DNA of 64,000 nucleotides from Lachnospiraceae bacterium Marseille-Q4251 (GTDB lineage: Bacteria > Bacillota > Clostridia > Lachnospirales > Lachnospiraceae). The translations under genes and the position numbers were made by a program. Of the stretch, positions 34,503-43,754 are shown piece by piece. The DNA is taken from assembly GCA_018223435.1 (NCBI GenBank), contig JAGTTO010000001.1, positions 186,001 through 250,000 on the forward strand, in the 5' to 3' direction. Numbering within the stretch: the first letter of the stretch is position 1; the number at the start of each line of letters is the position of its first letter. The notes under the pieces were generated by a model that did no database searches, was not told the origin of the DNA, and saw nothing but the letters and a program-made list of their open reading frames with translations.

Positions 34503-35780
34503 TTACTCAAAGATCTTATCATAGATCGGGAAGCAGTCAAAGGTTGCAAAATAATCCTTCGGAGTCTCTGCCCGGCGGATCAGCTTGGCGGTTCCGTCCT
34601 CCTTCAGAAGGATCTCAGCGGATTTCAGACGGCCGTTATAGTTGTAACCCATGGCAAAACCGTGGGCTCCTGTATCATGGATGAAAAGGATATCTCCCAT
34701 GTCGATCTTCGGAAGGGCGCGGTCCACGGCAAATTTATCGTTATTCTCGCAGAGGCTTCCGGTCACATCGTAAACGTGATCGCAGGGAGCGTCCTCTTTT
34801 CCCATAACGGTGATGTGATGGTAAGCGCCATACATAGCCGGACGCATGAGGTTTACCGCGCAGGCATCCACACCGATGTACTCTTTATGAGTATGTTTCT
34901 CATGGATGGTTTTTGTCACCAGCCCGCCGTAAGGGCCTGTCATGAAACGGCCAAGCTCTGTGAAGATGGAGATATCGTCCATTCCTGCAGGAACCAGAAC
35001 TTCCTCGTATGCTTTTTTCACGCCGGCTCCGATGACATGGATATCGTTCGGCTCCTGGTCGGGTCTGTAGGGAATACCTACGCCACCGGAAAGGTTGATG
35101 AAGGTGATGTGGGCTCCGGTCTCCTCTTTCAGCTTCACAGCCAGCTCAAAGAGCTGTTTTGCCAGCATCGGATAATACTCGTTGGTCACGGTGTTGCTGG
35201 CCAGGAATGCATGAATACCGAATTCCTCAACACCTTTTGCTTTCAGGATCTTGTAAGCCTCGAAGATCTGCGGTGTGGTCATTCCGTACTTGGCATCGCC
35301 GGGGTTGTCCATGATGCCATTGCTCATACGGAAAACTCCGCCGGGATTGTAACGGCAACAGATCTTTTTCGGCAGATGGCCCAGAGTCTTTTCCAGAAAA
35401 TCGATATGAGTGATATCGTCCAGATTGATGATGGCTCCCAGCTCGTCAGCCAGCTTGAAATCCTCAGCCGGTGTATCGTTGGAAGAGAACATGATATCGT
35501 CTCCTCTGCCGCCCATAGCCTTGGCCAGCATCAGCTCTGTCAGAGATGAGCAGTCGAAACCGCAGCCCTCCTTCTGCATGATCTCGATGACAAAGGGGTT
35601 CGGCTCTGCTTTTACAGCAAAATACTCGCGGAAACCTTTGTTCCAGGAAAATGCATCGTACATGGCTTTCGCATTCTCACGGATGCCTTTCTCGTCGTAG
35701 AGGTGAAACGGTGTGGGGTACTTCTCCAGAATGCTTTTTAACTGCTCATTGGTCACAAAAGGTACTTTTTTCATAATCAT
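34503..35780 (-). CDS. lysA: diaminopimelate decarboxylase family protein
   Basis: PLP enzyme of the alanine racemase-like fold III, predicted to decarboxylate meso-diaminopimelate to lysine. The 425-residue product has the PLP-lysine motif EYFAVKAEPNPFV, FDCSSLTELMLA, FINLSGGVGIPYRP and ITVMGKEDAPCDHVYDVTG; the last holds the catalytic Cys of the C-terminal barrel. A related decarboxylase acting on another amino acid cannot be excluded, because no other lysine genes are adjacent. Two Met starts (35780 and 35774) share a GAGGAG site. It lies between the LTA-synthase-like gene (9 bases) and the NlpC/P60 gene. Confidence 0.88.
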   Translation of the reverse strand: MIMKKVPFVTNEQLKSILEKYPTPFHLYDEKGIRENAKAMYDAFSWNKGFREYFAVKAEPNPFVIEIMQKEGCGFDCSSLTELMLAKAMGGRGDDIMFSSNDTPAEDFKLADELGAIINLDDITHIDFLEKTLGHLPKKICCRYNPGGVFRMSNGIMDNPGDAKYGMTTPQIFEAYKILKAKGVEEFGIHAFLASNTVTNEYYPMLAKQLFELAVKLKEETGAHITFINLSGGVGIPYRPDQEPNDIHVIGAGVKKAYEEVLVPAGMDDISIFTELGRFMTGPYGGLVTKTIHEKHTHKEYIGVDACAVNLMRPAMYGAYHHITVMGKEDAPCDHVYDVTGSLCENNDKFAVDRALPKIDMGDILFIHDTGAHGFAMGYNYNGRLKSAEILLKEDGTAKLIRRAETPKDYFATFDCFPIYDKIFE

Positions 35781-35789
35781 TCGCTCTCC

Positions 35790-37793
35790 TCAATCAAAAA
35801 AATTTGTCAGTCGGTGTTTCCAGTCGGTTAAATTATTGTATTGCAGGATATTGTAATCGTGCACCTTCGTGTCAGAGGGGAGCTCTTCCCATTTGTGGAA
35901 AGTGAGATCATCTGCTGTTCCGTCTGCATAGAAGTTTGCCGTTATTACCGGATATTCTTCCCGGAGGCCCAAAAGCCAGGTCTGATAACCGGAAAGGGGA
36001 AGGCCGATCTTGTCCAGAAGGTAGCCGCTTAAATAGTTGGCGCTGATCGCATTGTCCTCCTCTTTCTCCAGATCGTAGTTGGACCAGAGAATATAGGGAA
36101 CCACATAGCCTTTCCGGAGCTCGTCCACAGAAGTCTCCCGGATCGAAGAATCCTGTCCCATGAGCCTGAGAATCGGATTACAGATATAATCGCTGGGCTG
36201 ATGGTCGCCGAACATCAGAATCACCGTCGGCTCGTCCTGAGTTGCAAAATATTCCGTCAGCTCTTTGAAAGCCGCATCGGTCTTCTGCACGAGGGTGAGA
36301 TATTTCTCGGTAGCCTCGGTGTTGGTAGTCTCTTTTCCGAAGTAGCCGGTGAGACGGATATCCGGAAAAAGATCCGTGTATTCCTTGCTGTAGCCGCCGT
36401 GGTTCTGCATCGTGACTTCAAAAGCAAAGAGGGGACTCTCTCCCTGCCGCTCCTGATAAAGCTCCTTGAGTTTTGCAAAGGCAGATTCGTCATCGACATA
36501 GCCCCGAAGCTTCGTGGCATTCTCAAAATCGTTCTGGAAATAGGTGTTGTCAAAACCAAGCCACGGATAAACCTTGTCTCTGCACCAGCCCGCTGCACGG
36601 TAGGGATGAAGGGCGCTGGTCACATAGCCGAGAGCCCCGAGGTGGCTGGCCAGGGAAGGCTGCTCCTGCTTGATATACTGCTGATAGGGCACGCTTCCTG
36701 CCGGAAGGAAGCCCATGGAGTTGCCGGTGAGAAACTCAAATTCGGTATTTGCCGTATTTCCACCCTTTACGGAGACATACAGTTTTCCCACTTCCGCCTC
36801 CTTTGATTCTTTCAGAGAATGGATAAAGGGCATATAGTCCTCGCTGGTCTCAAAATCTCCGTAAATATCCAGGTCCGAGAAAGCCTCGTTCATGATAACG
36901 ATGATATTCGGGCTCTCCTTCGTGGCCTTTGTCACCGTTGCCGTATTCTCCTCCGTCTCCACACTCTCCGCCAGCTCCTCAGCCGCAGATATGGAATAAC
37001 CAGCAGGCTTTTCCACATCCATAAACTTCAGATTGGAGACAAAAGCGGCAATGAGGCCATTGTTCCGGTAGAGAACATTCGGAGTGAAAAGCGTTGTGTC
37101 AAGCCCTGCCAGCTCTCCCACCTCGTTGGTTTTCACCGCCTGCACATAGCCAAAGACCAGACCGATGGAGACAACCACCGATACCAGCCGGATCTTCCAC
37201 TGTTTTTTCTGAAATTTCAGGCTGGTCCGTCTTCCCAGAAAAATCACAGCCACAAAGCCAAAAATTACAAAGAGAAGCCGAAAAGGGACATCCAGATTAT
37301 AGTTGTCCGCCACGCTGGCCGCTGTTCCCAGAGAATAGAAGTCCCAGGGCACCACCGGGGAAGACCGGAAGCTCACCACATAATAGTTGACAAGGCCAAA
37401 AATCATCGGAACCAGTGTTCCAAAAGTAAGGCCTCCTCTGGTGCTTCCAAAGACAGTGATTCCCGCCAGGCAGAGAATCAGATACGCCAGGTAGTTCAGA
37501 AAAAAAATTGCCGGGGTCAGATCCTGGGGAACATGGGTAAAACATTCCGTCAGGCAGAGGGTCAGGATCGGAAGAAGCGGGATAAGAAGGGCGCTTACCC
37601 ATTTTGGAAAACGGATCTCCTTCCGGATCAGAAGACTGCCGCCCAGAAGCAGGCTGATGAGAATGCCTAAAGCCAGCTTCCAGACCGTAAGACCGTCGGC
37701 TTTCACTGCAAGCCCGGTCAAAATCAGGAGGATTGCAGCAACAACCCCTGCTGCCGCAATCCTCGCCTTTGAGTAATCAAATATTTTGTTCAT
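35790..37793 (-). CDS. LTA-synthase family membrane sulfatase-like phosphotransferase
   Basis: Probable glycerolphosphate transferase of the alkaline-phosphatase superfamily, related to LtaS. In the 667-residue product several hydrophobic segments fill residues 1-210. An extracellular domain follows, with metal motifs NIIVIMNEAFSDLDIYG, the catalytic Thr region KGGNTANTEFEFLTGNS, HPYRAAGWCRDKVYPWLG and MFGDHQPSDYI. It would extend or modify lipoteichoic-type polymers at the membrane face; the exact substrate is not readable. With the glycolipid glucosyltransferase and PlsX/PlsY in this window, the parts for a glycolipid-anchored polymer are present. It follows pyk by 20 bases. Confidence 0.88.
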   Translation of the reverse strand: MNKIFDYSKARIAAAGVVAAILLILTGLAVKADGLTVWKLALGILISLLLGGSLLIRKEIRFPKWVSALLIPLLPILTLCLTECFTHVPQDLTPAIFFLNYLAYLILCLAGITVFGSTRGGLTFGTLVPMIFGLVNYYVVSFRSSPVVPWDFYSLGTAASVADNYNLDVPFRLLFVIFGFVAVIFLGRRTSLKFQKKQWKIRLVSVVVSIGLVFGYVQAVKTNEVGELAGLDTTLFTPNVLYRNNGLIAAFVSNLKFMDVEKPAGYSISAAEELAESVETEENTATVTKATKESPNIIVIMNEAFSDLDIYGDFETSEDYMPFIHSLKESKEAEVGKLYVSVKGGNTANTEFEFLTGNSMGFLPAGSVPYQQYIKQEQPSLASHLGALGYVTSALHPYRAAGWCRDKVYPWLGFDNTYFQNDFENATKLRGYVDDESAFAKLKELYQERQGESPLFAFEVTMQNHGGYSKEYTDLFPDIRLTGYFGKETTNTEATEKYLTLVQKTDAAFKELTEYFATQDEPTVILMFGDHQPSDYICNPILRLMGQDSSIRETSVDELRKGYVVPYILWSNYDLEKEEDNAISANYLSGYLLDKIGLPLSGYQTWLLGLREEYPVITANFYADGTADDLTFHKWEELPSDTKVHDYNILQYNNLTDWKHRLTNFFD

Positions 37794-37813
37794 TTTTTTG
37801 CCTTTGTTTCTAC

Positions 37814-39247
37814 TTATTTTACTACTACTACATTCATCATATTGGTCATGCTCTTGCCGTCTACATCGTTGGTAGCCGCATCACCGGCAGTAAAGACAAC
37901 CAGATCGTCCTTCTTTACTTTTCCTTTTTCCTTCAGGACTTTTAGGGAATTTCTCATAATCTTGGTGGAAGACTCTTCCATCATTCCCTTGTAGGGATAA
38001 ACGCCCCAGTAAAGCTGCATCCGTCTCATGGCTCTGTCATGAGGAGAAACACCGTAGATCGGCATTTTCGGACGGAAGTGCGCGATCAGGCGGGCCGTCT
38101 GGCCGTAGAAGGTCGGAGTGATGATACAGTCCGCATTCAGCGCAATCGCTGTGGAAACGGCCGCATAACCCACTGCCTCGGAAATACCGCTGCTCACCTT
38201 GTTTTTTGCCTTCATGAAATGGGTGTCGTAATCCAGATGCTCCTCCGTGGTCTCGGCGATCTTCGCCATCATCTTCACGGATTCCAGCGGATATTTACCC
38301 ATGGCGGTCTCACCGGAAAGCATAATCGCGTCGGTGCCGTCGTAGATGGCGTTTGCCACGTCTCCGGCCTCCGCTCTCGTCGGTCTCGGGTTGCGGATCA
38401 TGGAATCCAGCATCTGGGTCGCCGTGATGACGGGTTTGAGATGCTCGTTGCACTTGGCAATGATCCGTTTCTGAATGTAGGGAACCTCGTCAGCCGGGAT
38501 CTCTACTCCGAGGTCGCCTCTGGCCACCATAATGCCGTCGGCCTCCTCCAGGATCGCATCGATGTTTTCCACACCTTCCGCATTCTCGATCTTGGCAATG
38601 ATCTGCATGTGCTTGCCGCCGTTCTCTTTTAAAAGGCTGCGGATCGTACGGATGCACTCGGCGCTCCGCACAAAAGAAGCTGCAATGAAATCAAAGCCCT
38701 GGGCAATACCAAAAAGGATATCTTCTTTGTCTTTGTCTGTCACATCAGGCAGGCCAACGCTGACGTTAGGCACATTGACGCCCTTTCTCTGTCCCAACTC
38801 GCCGCCATTGGCTACCTGACAGACGATCGCGTCCGCTGTGATCTCTTTTACCGTCAGCCCGATCAGACCGTCGTCAATCAGGATCGTGTCTCCCGGTTTT
38901 ACGTCCTTGGAAAGTTCCTGGTAAGTGATGGAGGTGCCGTGCTCGTCGCCCTCCTGCTCTGTTAAGTACAGGGAAAACTCGTTTCCCGTCTCCAGGTTCA
39001 CTTTTTTTCCGTCTTTTAAGAGGCCAGTACGGATCTCCGGTCCCTTCGTATCCAGAAGCATGGCGATGGGCAGATCCAGCTCATCCCGAAGTTCCTTTAA
39101 AGTTTCTATTCTCTTTTCGTGCTCCTCGTGGTCTCCATGAGAGAAATTGAATCTGGCCACATCCATTCCGGCCAATATCATGTCACGAAGAAGGTTTCTG
39201 TCGCTGGTGTTAGGTCCCATGGTGCATACAATTTTCGTTTTTTTCAT
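37814..39247 (-). CDS. pyk: pyruvate kinase
   Basis: Final step of glycolysis, making ATP and pyruvate from phosphoenolpyruvate. The 477-residue product starts MKKTKIVCTMGPNTSD and holds the signature IIAKIENAEGVENIDAIL with the catalytic Lys, VARGDLGVEIPADEVP and KPVITATQMLDSM, plus GETAMGKYPLESV. It is the short form, without the extra C-terminal PEP-utiliser domain found in Bacillus. It lies in a minus-strand run between a rhomboid-like gene (12 bases upstream) and the LTA-synthase-like gene. Confidence 0.98.
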   Translation of the reverse strand: MKKTKIVCTMGPNTSDRNLLRDMILAGMDVARFNFSHGDHEEHEKRIETLKELRDELDLPIAMLLDTKGPEIRTGLLKDGKKVNLETGNEFSLYLTEQEGDEHGTSITYQELSKDVKPGDTILIDDGLIGLTVKEITADAIVCQVANGGELGQRKGVNVPNVSVGLPDVTDKDKEDILFGIAQGFDFIAASFVRSAECIRTIRSLLKENGGKHMQIIAKIENAEGVENIDAILEEADGIMVARGDLGVEIPADEVPYIQKRIIAKCNEHLKPVITATQMLDSMIRNPRPTRAEAGDVANAIYDGTDAIMLSGETAMGKYPLESVKMMAKIAETTEEHLDYDTHFMKAKNKVSSGISEAVGYAAVSTAIALNADCIITPTFYGQTARLIAHFRPKMPIYGVSPHDRAMRRMQLYWGVYPYKGMMEESSTKIMRNSLKVLKEKGKVKKDDLVVFTAGDAATNDVDGKSMTNMMNVVVVK

Positions 39248-39259
39248 AATCCTTTCACC

Positions 39260-40105
39260 TCACTGTTTTTTATGGACATGCTGGTGGGTAAAGAGATGAT
39301 CCTGACAGTACTCGTAATTTCCGTCACACTTGGAGCAGTAACGGAACTCCAGATCGTCCCCGTCCAGCTCGGTCCGTCCGCACACAGCACATTTGTGCAT
39401 AGGCTGTCTGCCGTTTCCGGGCTTTGCGGTGTCCATCTGGCGTTTGAAATCCTGCTTTCTCCGGATCTCCTTCGGAGAAACTCTGCGGTAATCGCGAGTC
39501 ATCAGGAAGAAGACGATGAAATTCAGCAGAGAAGCAATGATCGCCACTTTACCGACCCAGCTGCTCTTCACGAAGGAATATACGATGAAAAAGCCGTACA
39601 GGATACCCATCCATTTCATCTTGATAGGGATGAAAAAGTACAGCATGACTTGCATATTCGGATAACTTACAGCAAAAGCGAGGAAGATCGACATATTAAT
39701 ATAGTAGGTACTGAAAAGGGCATTGCCGAAAAGCACGTTTCCTCCGAAAATCGCATAGAGGAGAAAAGCGCCCAGAACCGTCGAGATCATTCCCATGAAA
39801 ATGTAGACGTTGTAACGGAAAGCTCCCCAGGTCTGTTCCAGACTGTTTCCAAGAGAATAATAGAAAAACAGCATAATGATGGTAAAAATACCCGGTGACT
39901 CCGGCGGAATCAGAATCCAGGTCACCAGTCTCCAGATCTGACCGTGCAGAATATAATAGGGCTCGAGAGTCAGATAGCTGAAAATACTGGCAGGAGCAAA
40001 GAAGTATAAAAGATAGCCTGCCACATAAAGAGCAATGATATAGGCAGAAAGATTATGGATCGCATATCTGCCAAACTTTCTTTCCATTTTATTCAGAAAA
40101 TTCAT
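39260..40105 (-). CDS. rhomboid-like membrane protein without catalytic residues, C-terminal zinc finger
   Basis: A 281-residue protein with about six hydrophobic segments (20-205). The first loop resembles rhomboid proteases (HGQIWRLVTWILIPP). The GxSG serine motif and the histidine of the last helix are not found, so proteolysis is unlikely. A C-terminal cytoplasmic tail (about 206-281) carries a cysteine-rich zinc finger: Cys239, 242, 257 and 260, plus Cys267 and nearby His. Derlin- or iRhom-like binding without cleavage is one possibility. It sits 12 bases before pyk and 36 bases after corA; the neighbours give no clear functional clue. Confidence 0.75.
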   Translation of the reverse strand: MNFLNKMERKFGRYAIHNLSAYIIALYVAGYLLYFFAPASIFSYLTLEPYYILHGQIWRLVTWILIPPESPGIFTIIMLFFYYSLGNSLEQTWGAFRYNVYIFMGMISTVLGAFLLYAIFGGNVLFGNALFSTYYINMSIFLAFAVSYPNMQVMLYFFIPIKMKWMGILYGFFIVYSFVKSSWVGKVAIIASLLNFIVFFLMTRDYRRVSPKEIRRKQDFKRQMDTAKPGNGRQPMHKCAVCGRTELDGDDLEFRYCSKCDGNYEYCQDHLFTHQHVHKKQ

Positions 40106-40141
40106 ATCGGTTCCTTTCTGTAAAACTGTTTTGCCTCAGGG

Positions 40142-41083
40142 TCAGAAGAGATCTTTCTTGGAGCAGATCAGCGCCACCACAAGGCTTAAAGCCAGAGAGA
40201 TCAGGATAACGATCAGGAAACCGTCATGACTGACGGAAAACGGGATTCCGCTGAGATTCAGGTTCATTCCGTAAGCGCTGAATACCATGGTGGGAATCGC
40301 CATGACGATAGTTATCGTTGTCAGAAATTTCATAACGCCATTGACATTATTGGAAATGACCGACGAGAAGGTGTCCATCATGCTGTTGAGGATACCCGTA
40401 TAAACATGGGCCATCTCGATGGCCTGCTTGTTCTCGGTGATGACATCCTCCAGTAGATCCGTGTCCTCCGGATATTTCTTGATACTTTCCACTTTCAGAA
40501 GTTTCTCCAGCACCACCTCGTTCACCCGGAGGGAGGTGGTGAAATATACCAGAGATTTCTGCATCTCCAGAAGCTCGATGATCTCCTGATTCTTCGGTGA
40601 ACCGTGAAGTTTCTGCTCCATGACCTCACTTTTTTTATCCAGAATACGGAGGTAATGCAGGTACATGCTGGCATTCCGGTAAAGGATCTGCAGGATAAAG
40701 CGCGTCTTCTTATAGGTAAAGAAATTCCTGACTCTCCCATCCATAAAAGCATCCAGAACAGGAGTCTCTTCCAGGCAGACCGTAAAGATCATATCCTCCG
40801 AAATGATGATACCCAGCGGCACCGTGCCGAACCAGTCCTTCTCATTTCGTTCCTCGATGACAGGAATATCTACCAGGATCAGGGTGTAATTATCTTCCAC
40901 CTCAATACGCGATCTCTCTTCTTCATCCAGAGGTGCCCGAAGATCATCCTGATCAATATGATATTTGTTGGCTGTTTCCAGAATTTCTGTAGCCGTGGGA
41001 TTGGCAAGCACCACCCAGCAGCCCTCAGACGCTTCATTCAACTGATGAATATGCCCGTCTATGGTCCGGAAAATCTTTATCAT
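40142..41083 (-). CDS. corA: CorA family magnesium transporter
   Basis: Membrane channel for Mg2+ or related divalent ions. In the 313-residue product a large cytoplasmic N-domain leads to two C-terminal membrane helices, and the first ends with the signature YGMN (FSAYGMNLNLSG). The tail is short and basic (CSKKDLF). The ATG at 41083 has an AAGGAG site ten bases upstream; a longer frame to 41122 would start inside the leader. Its promoter at 41158-41186 is a perfect consensus. No Mg-sensing leader structure was recognised in the short leader. Confidence 0.93.
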   Translation of the reverse strand: MIKIFRTIDGHIHQLNEASEGCWVVLANPTATEILETANKYHIDQDDLRAPLDEEERSRIEVEDNYTLILVDIPVIEERNEKDWFGTVPLGIIISEDMIFTVCLEETPVLDAFMDGRVRNFFTYKKTRFILQILYRNASMYLHYLRILDKKSEVMEQKLHGSPKNQEIIELLEMQKSLVYFTTSLRVNEVVLEKLLKVESIKKYPEDTDLLEDVITENKQAIEMAHVYTGILNSMMDTFSSVISNNVNGVMKFLTTITIVMAIPTMVFSAYGMNLNLSGIPFSVSHDGFLIVILISLALSLVVALICSKKDLF

Positions 41084-41157
41084 GATTCCATAACTCCTTT
41101 CGATCATCCGCAAAACAGACAATCCATCGAACGCTTCTTCATGGCATTACTATCGCC

Positions 41158-41186
41158 ATTATATGTTTTTCGCCCTTCTTTGTCAA
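41158..41186 (-). promoter_or_regulatory. consensus sigma-A promoter of corA
   Basis: Minus-strand TTGACA (41186-41181) and TATAAT (41163-41158), both perfect, with a 17-base spacer. Confidence 0.88.
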
Positions 41187-41223
41187 TCACAGCCCTGATT
41201 TTTTTCAAAAGATTTAAGAAACC

Positions 41224-41252
41224 TTGAAATCTTTTTTTCTTTCCATTATAAT
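41224..41252 (+). promoter_or_regulatory. sigma-A promoter of aroC
   Basis: TTGAAA (41224-41229) and TATAAT (41247-41252) with a 17-base spacer, about 40 bases before the aroC ATG and divergent from the corA promoter. Confidence 0.82.
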
Positions 41253-41291
41253 CGTTTCATACGACTAAATATTATATAAGGAATGATGATT

Positions 41292-42395
41292 ATGTCAGGT
41301 TCAACTTATGGAACTATTTTCCGTATCACCACCTGGGGCGAATCCCACGGTGCCGGCGTCGGCGTGGTTGTGGATGGCTGCCCGGCCGGCCTCTCTCTCA
41401 CGGAGGCTGATATTCAGGTCTTTCTGGACCGGAGAAAACCGGGGACCAGCCGCTACTCTACCCCCCGGAAGGAAGGCGATCAGGTAGAAATCCTCTCCGG
41501 CGTCTTCGAGGGAAAAACCACCGGAACTCCCATCTCCCTCCTCGTGCGGAACACCTCCCAACGCTCTGCCGACTACAGCGAGATCGCGAGCTACTACCGT
41601 CCGGGTCACGCGGATATGACTTATGATATGAAATACGGTTTCCGGGATTACCGGGGCGGCGGCCGCTCCTCTGGAAGAGAGACCATCGGCCGGGTGGCTG
41701 CCGGAGCCATCGCCGTCAAGATTTTAAACAGCTTAGGGATTCAGCTTTTCACCTACACCCGCTCCATCGGCCCGGTAAAAATCCACCCAGAGCGTTTTCA
41801 GATCGAAGAGACTTCCCTGAATCCCCTCTGCATGCCCGACGCAGCTGCTGCCCAGGAGGCTTCAGAATATCTCGACGGCCTTATGAAGGAGGGCGATTCC
41901 GCCGGCGGTGTCATCGAATGCATCATCCGCGGCATGAAGCCCGGCGTGGGCGATCCCGCCTTCGAAAAGCTGAACGCCAACCTCGGAAAAGCTATTCTTT
42001 CCATCGGAGCAGTCAAGGGTTTCGAGATCGGCGACGGCTTCGCTGTGGCCAGAGCCCGCGGAAGCCAGAATAACGACCCCTACGCCTATACCTCTGACGG
42101 AACCCTCGAAAAGCTGGCCAATCATTCCGGCGGCATCCTGGGCGGCATCAGCGACGGCAGCGATATCATTTTCCGGGCTGCCATCAAGCCCACGCCCTCC
42201 ATCTCCATGGAACAGGATACAGTCAACAAGAGCGGTGAAAATATCCGCGTCCGGATCAAAGGCCGTCACGACCCGATCATCGTTCCGAGAGCTGTTGTCG
42301 TGGTGGAAGCCATGGCCGCCATCACGCTTCTCGATATGCTTTTTGCAAGCATCCCGTCCCGTATGGACAATCTGATCCGTTTCTTTAACAAATAA
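41292..42395 (+). CDS. aroC: chorismate synthase
   Basis: Last step of the shikimate pathway, converting EPSP to chorismate with reduced FMN. Signatures are GTIFRITTWGESHGAGVGVV, the DYRGGGRSSGRETIGRVAAGA stretch and VVVEAMAAITLLDML. The ATG at 41292 (367 residues, MSGSTYG) is best placed, 9 bases after AAGGA; two more in-frame ATGs lie at 41283 and 41286. It stands alone with its own promoter and a strong terminator, with no other shikimate genes in the window. Confidence 0.97.
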   Translation: MSGSTYGTIFRITTWGESHGAGVGVVVDGCPAGLSLTEADIQVFLDRRKPGTSRYSTPRKEGDQVEILSGVFEGKTTGTPISLLVRNTSQRSADYSEIASYYRPGHADMTYDMKYGFRDYRGGGRSSGRETIGRVAAGAIAVKILNSLGIQLFTYTRSIGPVKIHPERFQIEETSLNPLCMPDAAAAQEASEYLDGLMKEGDSAGGVIECIIRGMKPGVGDPAFEKLNANLGKAILSIGAVKGFEIGDGFAVARARGSQNNDPYAYTSDGTLEKLANHSGGILGGISDGSDIIFRAAIKPTPSISMEQDTVNKSGENIRVRIKGRHDPIIVPRAVVVVEAMAAITLLDMLFASIPSRMDNLIRFFNK

Positions 42396-42438
42396 AATGG
42401 ACATGTCGCCGGTAGGCGACATGTCCATTTTATTTGTT
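42394..42438. terminator. bidirectional terminator of aroC and the lactonase gene
   Basis: A perfect inverted repeat of 17 bases (arms at 42394-42410 and 42415-42431, core GGACATGTCGCC, loop GGTA) between convergent genes, with T-rich runs on both sides (TTTTATTTG in each direction). Confidence 0.93.
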
Positions 42439-42439
42439 A

Positions 42440-43510
42440 TTAGTCTGTAAATTCTCCGACCTTGGAAATCAGAATGCAGTTCGGTGTCTCGATGCGGATG
42501 GGTTTTCCTTTCATGACCATGAGGCCTTTCTCGTAGTCCACCTGGAAAAAGCGAATCTCGTTGGACTCGTGATTTAAGACCACCAGCGTCTTTTCATCCG
42601 GGAAGACTGCCACATCCTTGGGGTACTTGCCACTGATCGGAAGTATGCAGATCTTCGTAAGCTTGCCGGTCTCGTGATCGATCTTAAAGATTCCCACAGT
42701 CTCCTCTCCCGCTGTAGAACAGTAGAGATAATCACCGCTCGGGGAGATCTTCAGAGCGGAAGCGGCCTTCGCGCTCTCGTCGTTGTCCAGATAAGTCGGA
42801 ACTTTCTGAACCAGCTCGAACTCCGGCAGCCGTCCGGAACCGTCATAAGTATATACCAGAATCTCGTTGCTGTGCTCACAGATCACATAGGCAAACTTGC
42901 CGTCGCGGCTGAAACGAATCCAGCGGGGAGCAGATTCCAGCTCACAGCGGAGAATATCCACCATTTTCAGGCGGCCGGTCGTGGGATTGACCGTATAGAT
43001 ATTGATATGGTCCACGCCGCTGTCCACGACGCAGAGGAACTTGTTGTCCGGTGTGGGCATCACACAGCTGATATGGGGCCGGAAGTTTCTCTCTGCCACG
43101 CTGCCGAGACCTTTATGGAAAATGCCGTCCATGACTCTTCCCAGTCTTCCGTCACTGTGGGTGTGTACCACAGTGACTTTTCCGTCGTGGTAGCCGCCCA
43201 CAAAGAGGAATTTTCCTGCCTTATCGGTGGAAAGGAAACAGCCTCTCATGCCATCGATCCCCACTTTATTGATCGGGGTCAGGCCGCCGTCGGCTCCGAT
43301 CTTCATCACAGCCACTCCCTCATCGGCGATGGAATAGAGATATTTGCCGTTGTTGGATTTGGCGATATGGGAAGCGTTGTTTACCGGCACCACATTCCGC
43401 TCGGTCATGTAGCCGTTCTCCACATCCAGATCGTAGACATGGATGCCAATGCTGCTTCCGTGGGTGTAGGTGCCCACATATGCCACATATTTATCGTTAC
43501 TGTTGTACAT
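42440..43510 (-). CDS. lactonase family beta-propeller protein (YbhE/Pgl-like)
   Basis: Predicted seven-bladed propeller of the 6-phosphogluconolactonase (YbhE) family. The 356-residue product has repeated blades such as DGKFAYVICEHSNEILVY, SPSGDYLYCSTAGEETVGIF and PDEKTLVVLNHESNEIRFF. Its N-terminus reads YVAYVGTYTHGSSIGIHVYD. No signal peptide is present. No other pentose phosphate genes are adjacent, so the true substrate (6-phosphogluconolactone or another lactone) is uncertain. It is a single gene ending at the terminator shared with aroC. Confidence 0.88.
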   Translation of the reverse strand: MYNSNDKYVAYVGTYTHGSSIGIHVYDLDVENGYMTERNVVPVNNASHIAKSNNGKYLYSIADEGVAVMKIGADGGLTPINKVGIDGMRGCFLSTDKAGKFLFVGGYHDGKVTVVHTHSDGRLGRVMDGIFHKGLGSVAERNFRPHISCVMPTPDNKFLCVVDSGVDHINIYTVNPTTGRLKMVDILRCELESAPRWIRFSRDGKFAYVICEHSNEILVYTYDGSGRLPEFELVQKVPTYLDNDESAKAASALKISPSGDYLYCSTAGEETVGIFKIDHETGKLTKICILPISGKYPKDVAVFPDEKTLVVLNHESNEIRFFQVDYEKGLMVMKGKPIRIETPNCILISKVGEFTD

Positions 43511-43645
43511 TCTCTTGTCCTCCTGCTTCTCAATTCTGTTAAAAACGGACAGAAAGATTCCGTTTCTTCGTACATTTTTCTTTATTTTACCATAAACCTC
43601 CCTTTTTGTTAATAGAAATTGCGTATGTTTTTTACAAAAATGTGG

Positions 43646-43673
43646 TTGACATTCTGCGCGGATTCTGTATAAT
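43646..43673 (+). promoter_or_regulatory. promoter of the XRE-pot operon
   Basis: TTGACA (43646-43651) and TATAAT (43668-43673), both perfect, with a 16-base spacer. The expected start of transcription falls in or next to the half-site cluster at 43678-43705. Confidence 0.85.
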
Positions 43674-43677
43674 CATT

Positions 43678-43705
43678 GTTTAGTGCGACTAAACTTGAAG
43701 TTTAG
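43678..43705. promoter_or_regulatory. probable operator for the XRE-cupin regulator
   Basis: Two overlapping palindromes, GTTTAGTGCGACTAAAC (43678-43694) and CTAAACTTGAAGTTTAG (43689-43705), form three alternating TTTAG/CTAAA half-sites spaced 10 and 12 bases centre to centre, one helical turn apart. The position at the transcription start is right for repression by the regulator encoded 50 bases downstream; that assignment is inference. Confidence 0.65.
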
Positions 43706-43754
43706 AATTACATGGATGCAATTTGTCTGTATTCCTTAAGAAGAAGGTGACTAT

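Noticed and set aside
41084..41157. Possible Mg-sensing leader before corA
   Set aside because: The leader is only about 75 bases with no recognisable M-box pairing or terminator.
41262..41269. CGACTAAA near the aroC start, resembling the pot half-sites
   Set aside because: Only one half-site without a palindromic partner; likely chance in an A/T-rich leader.
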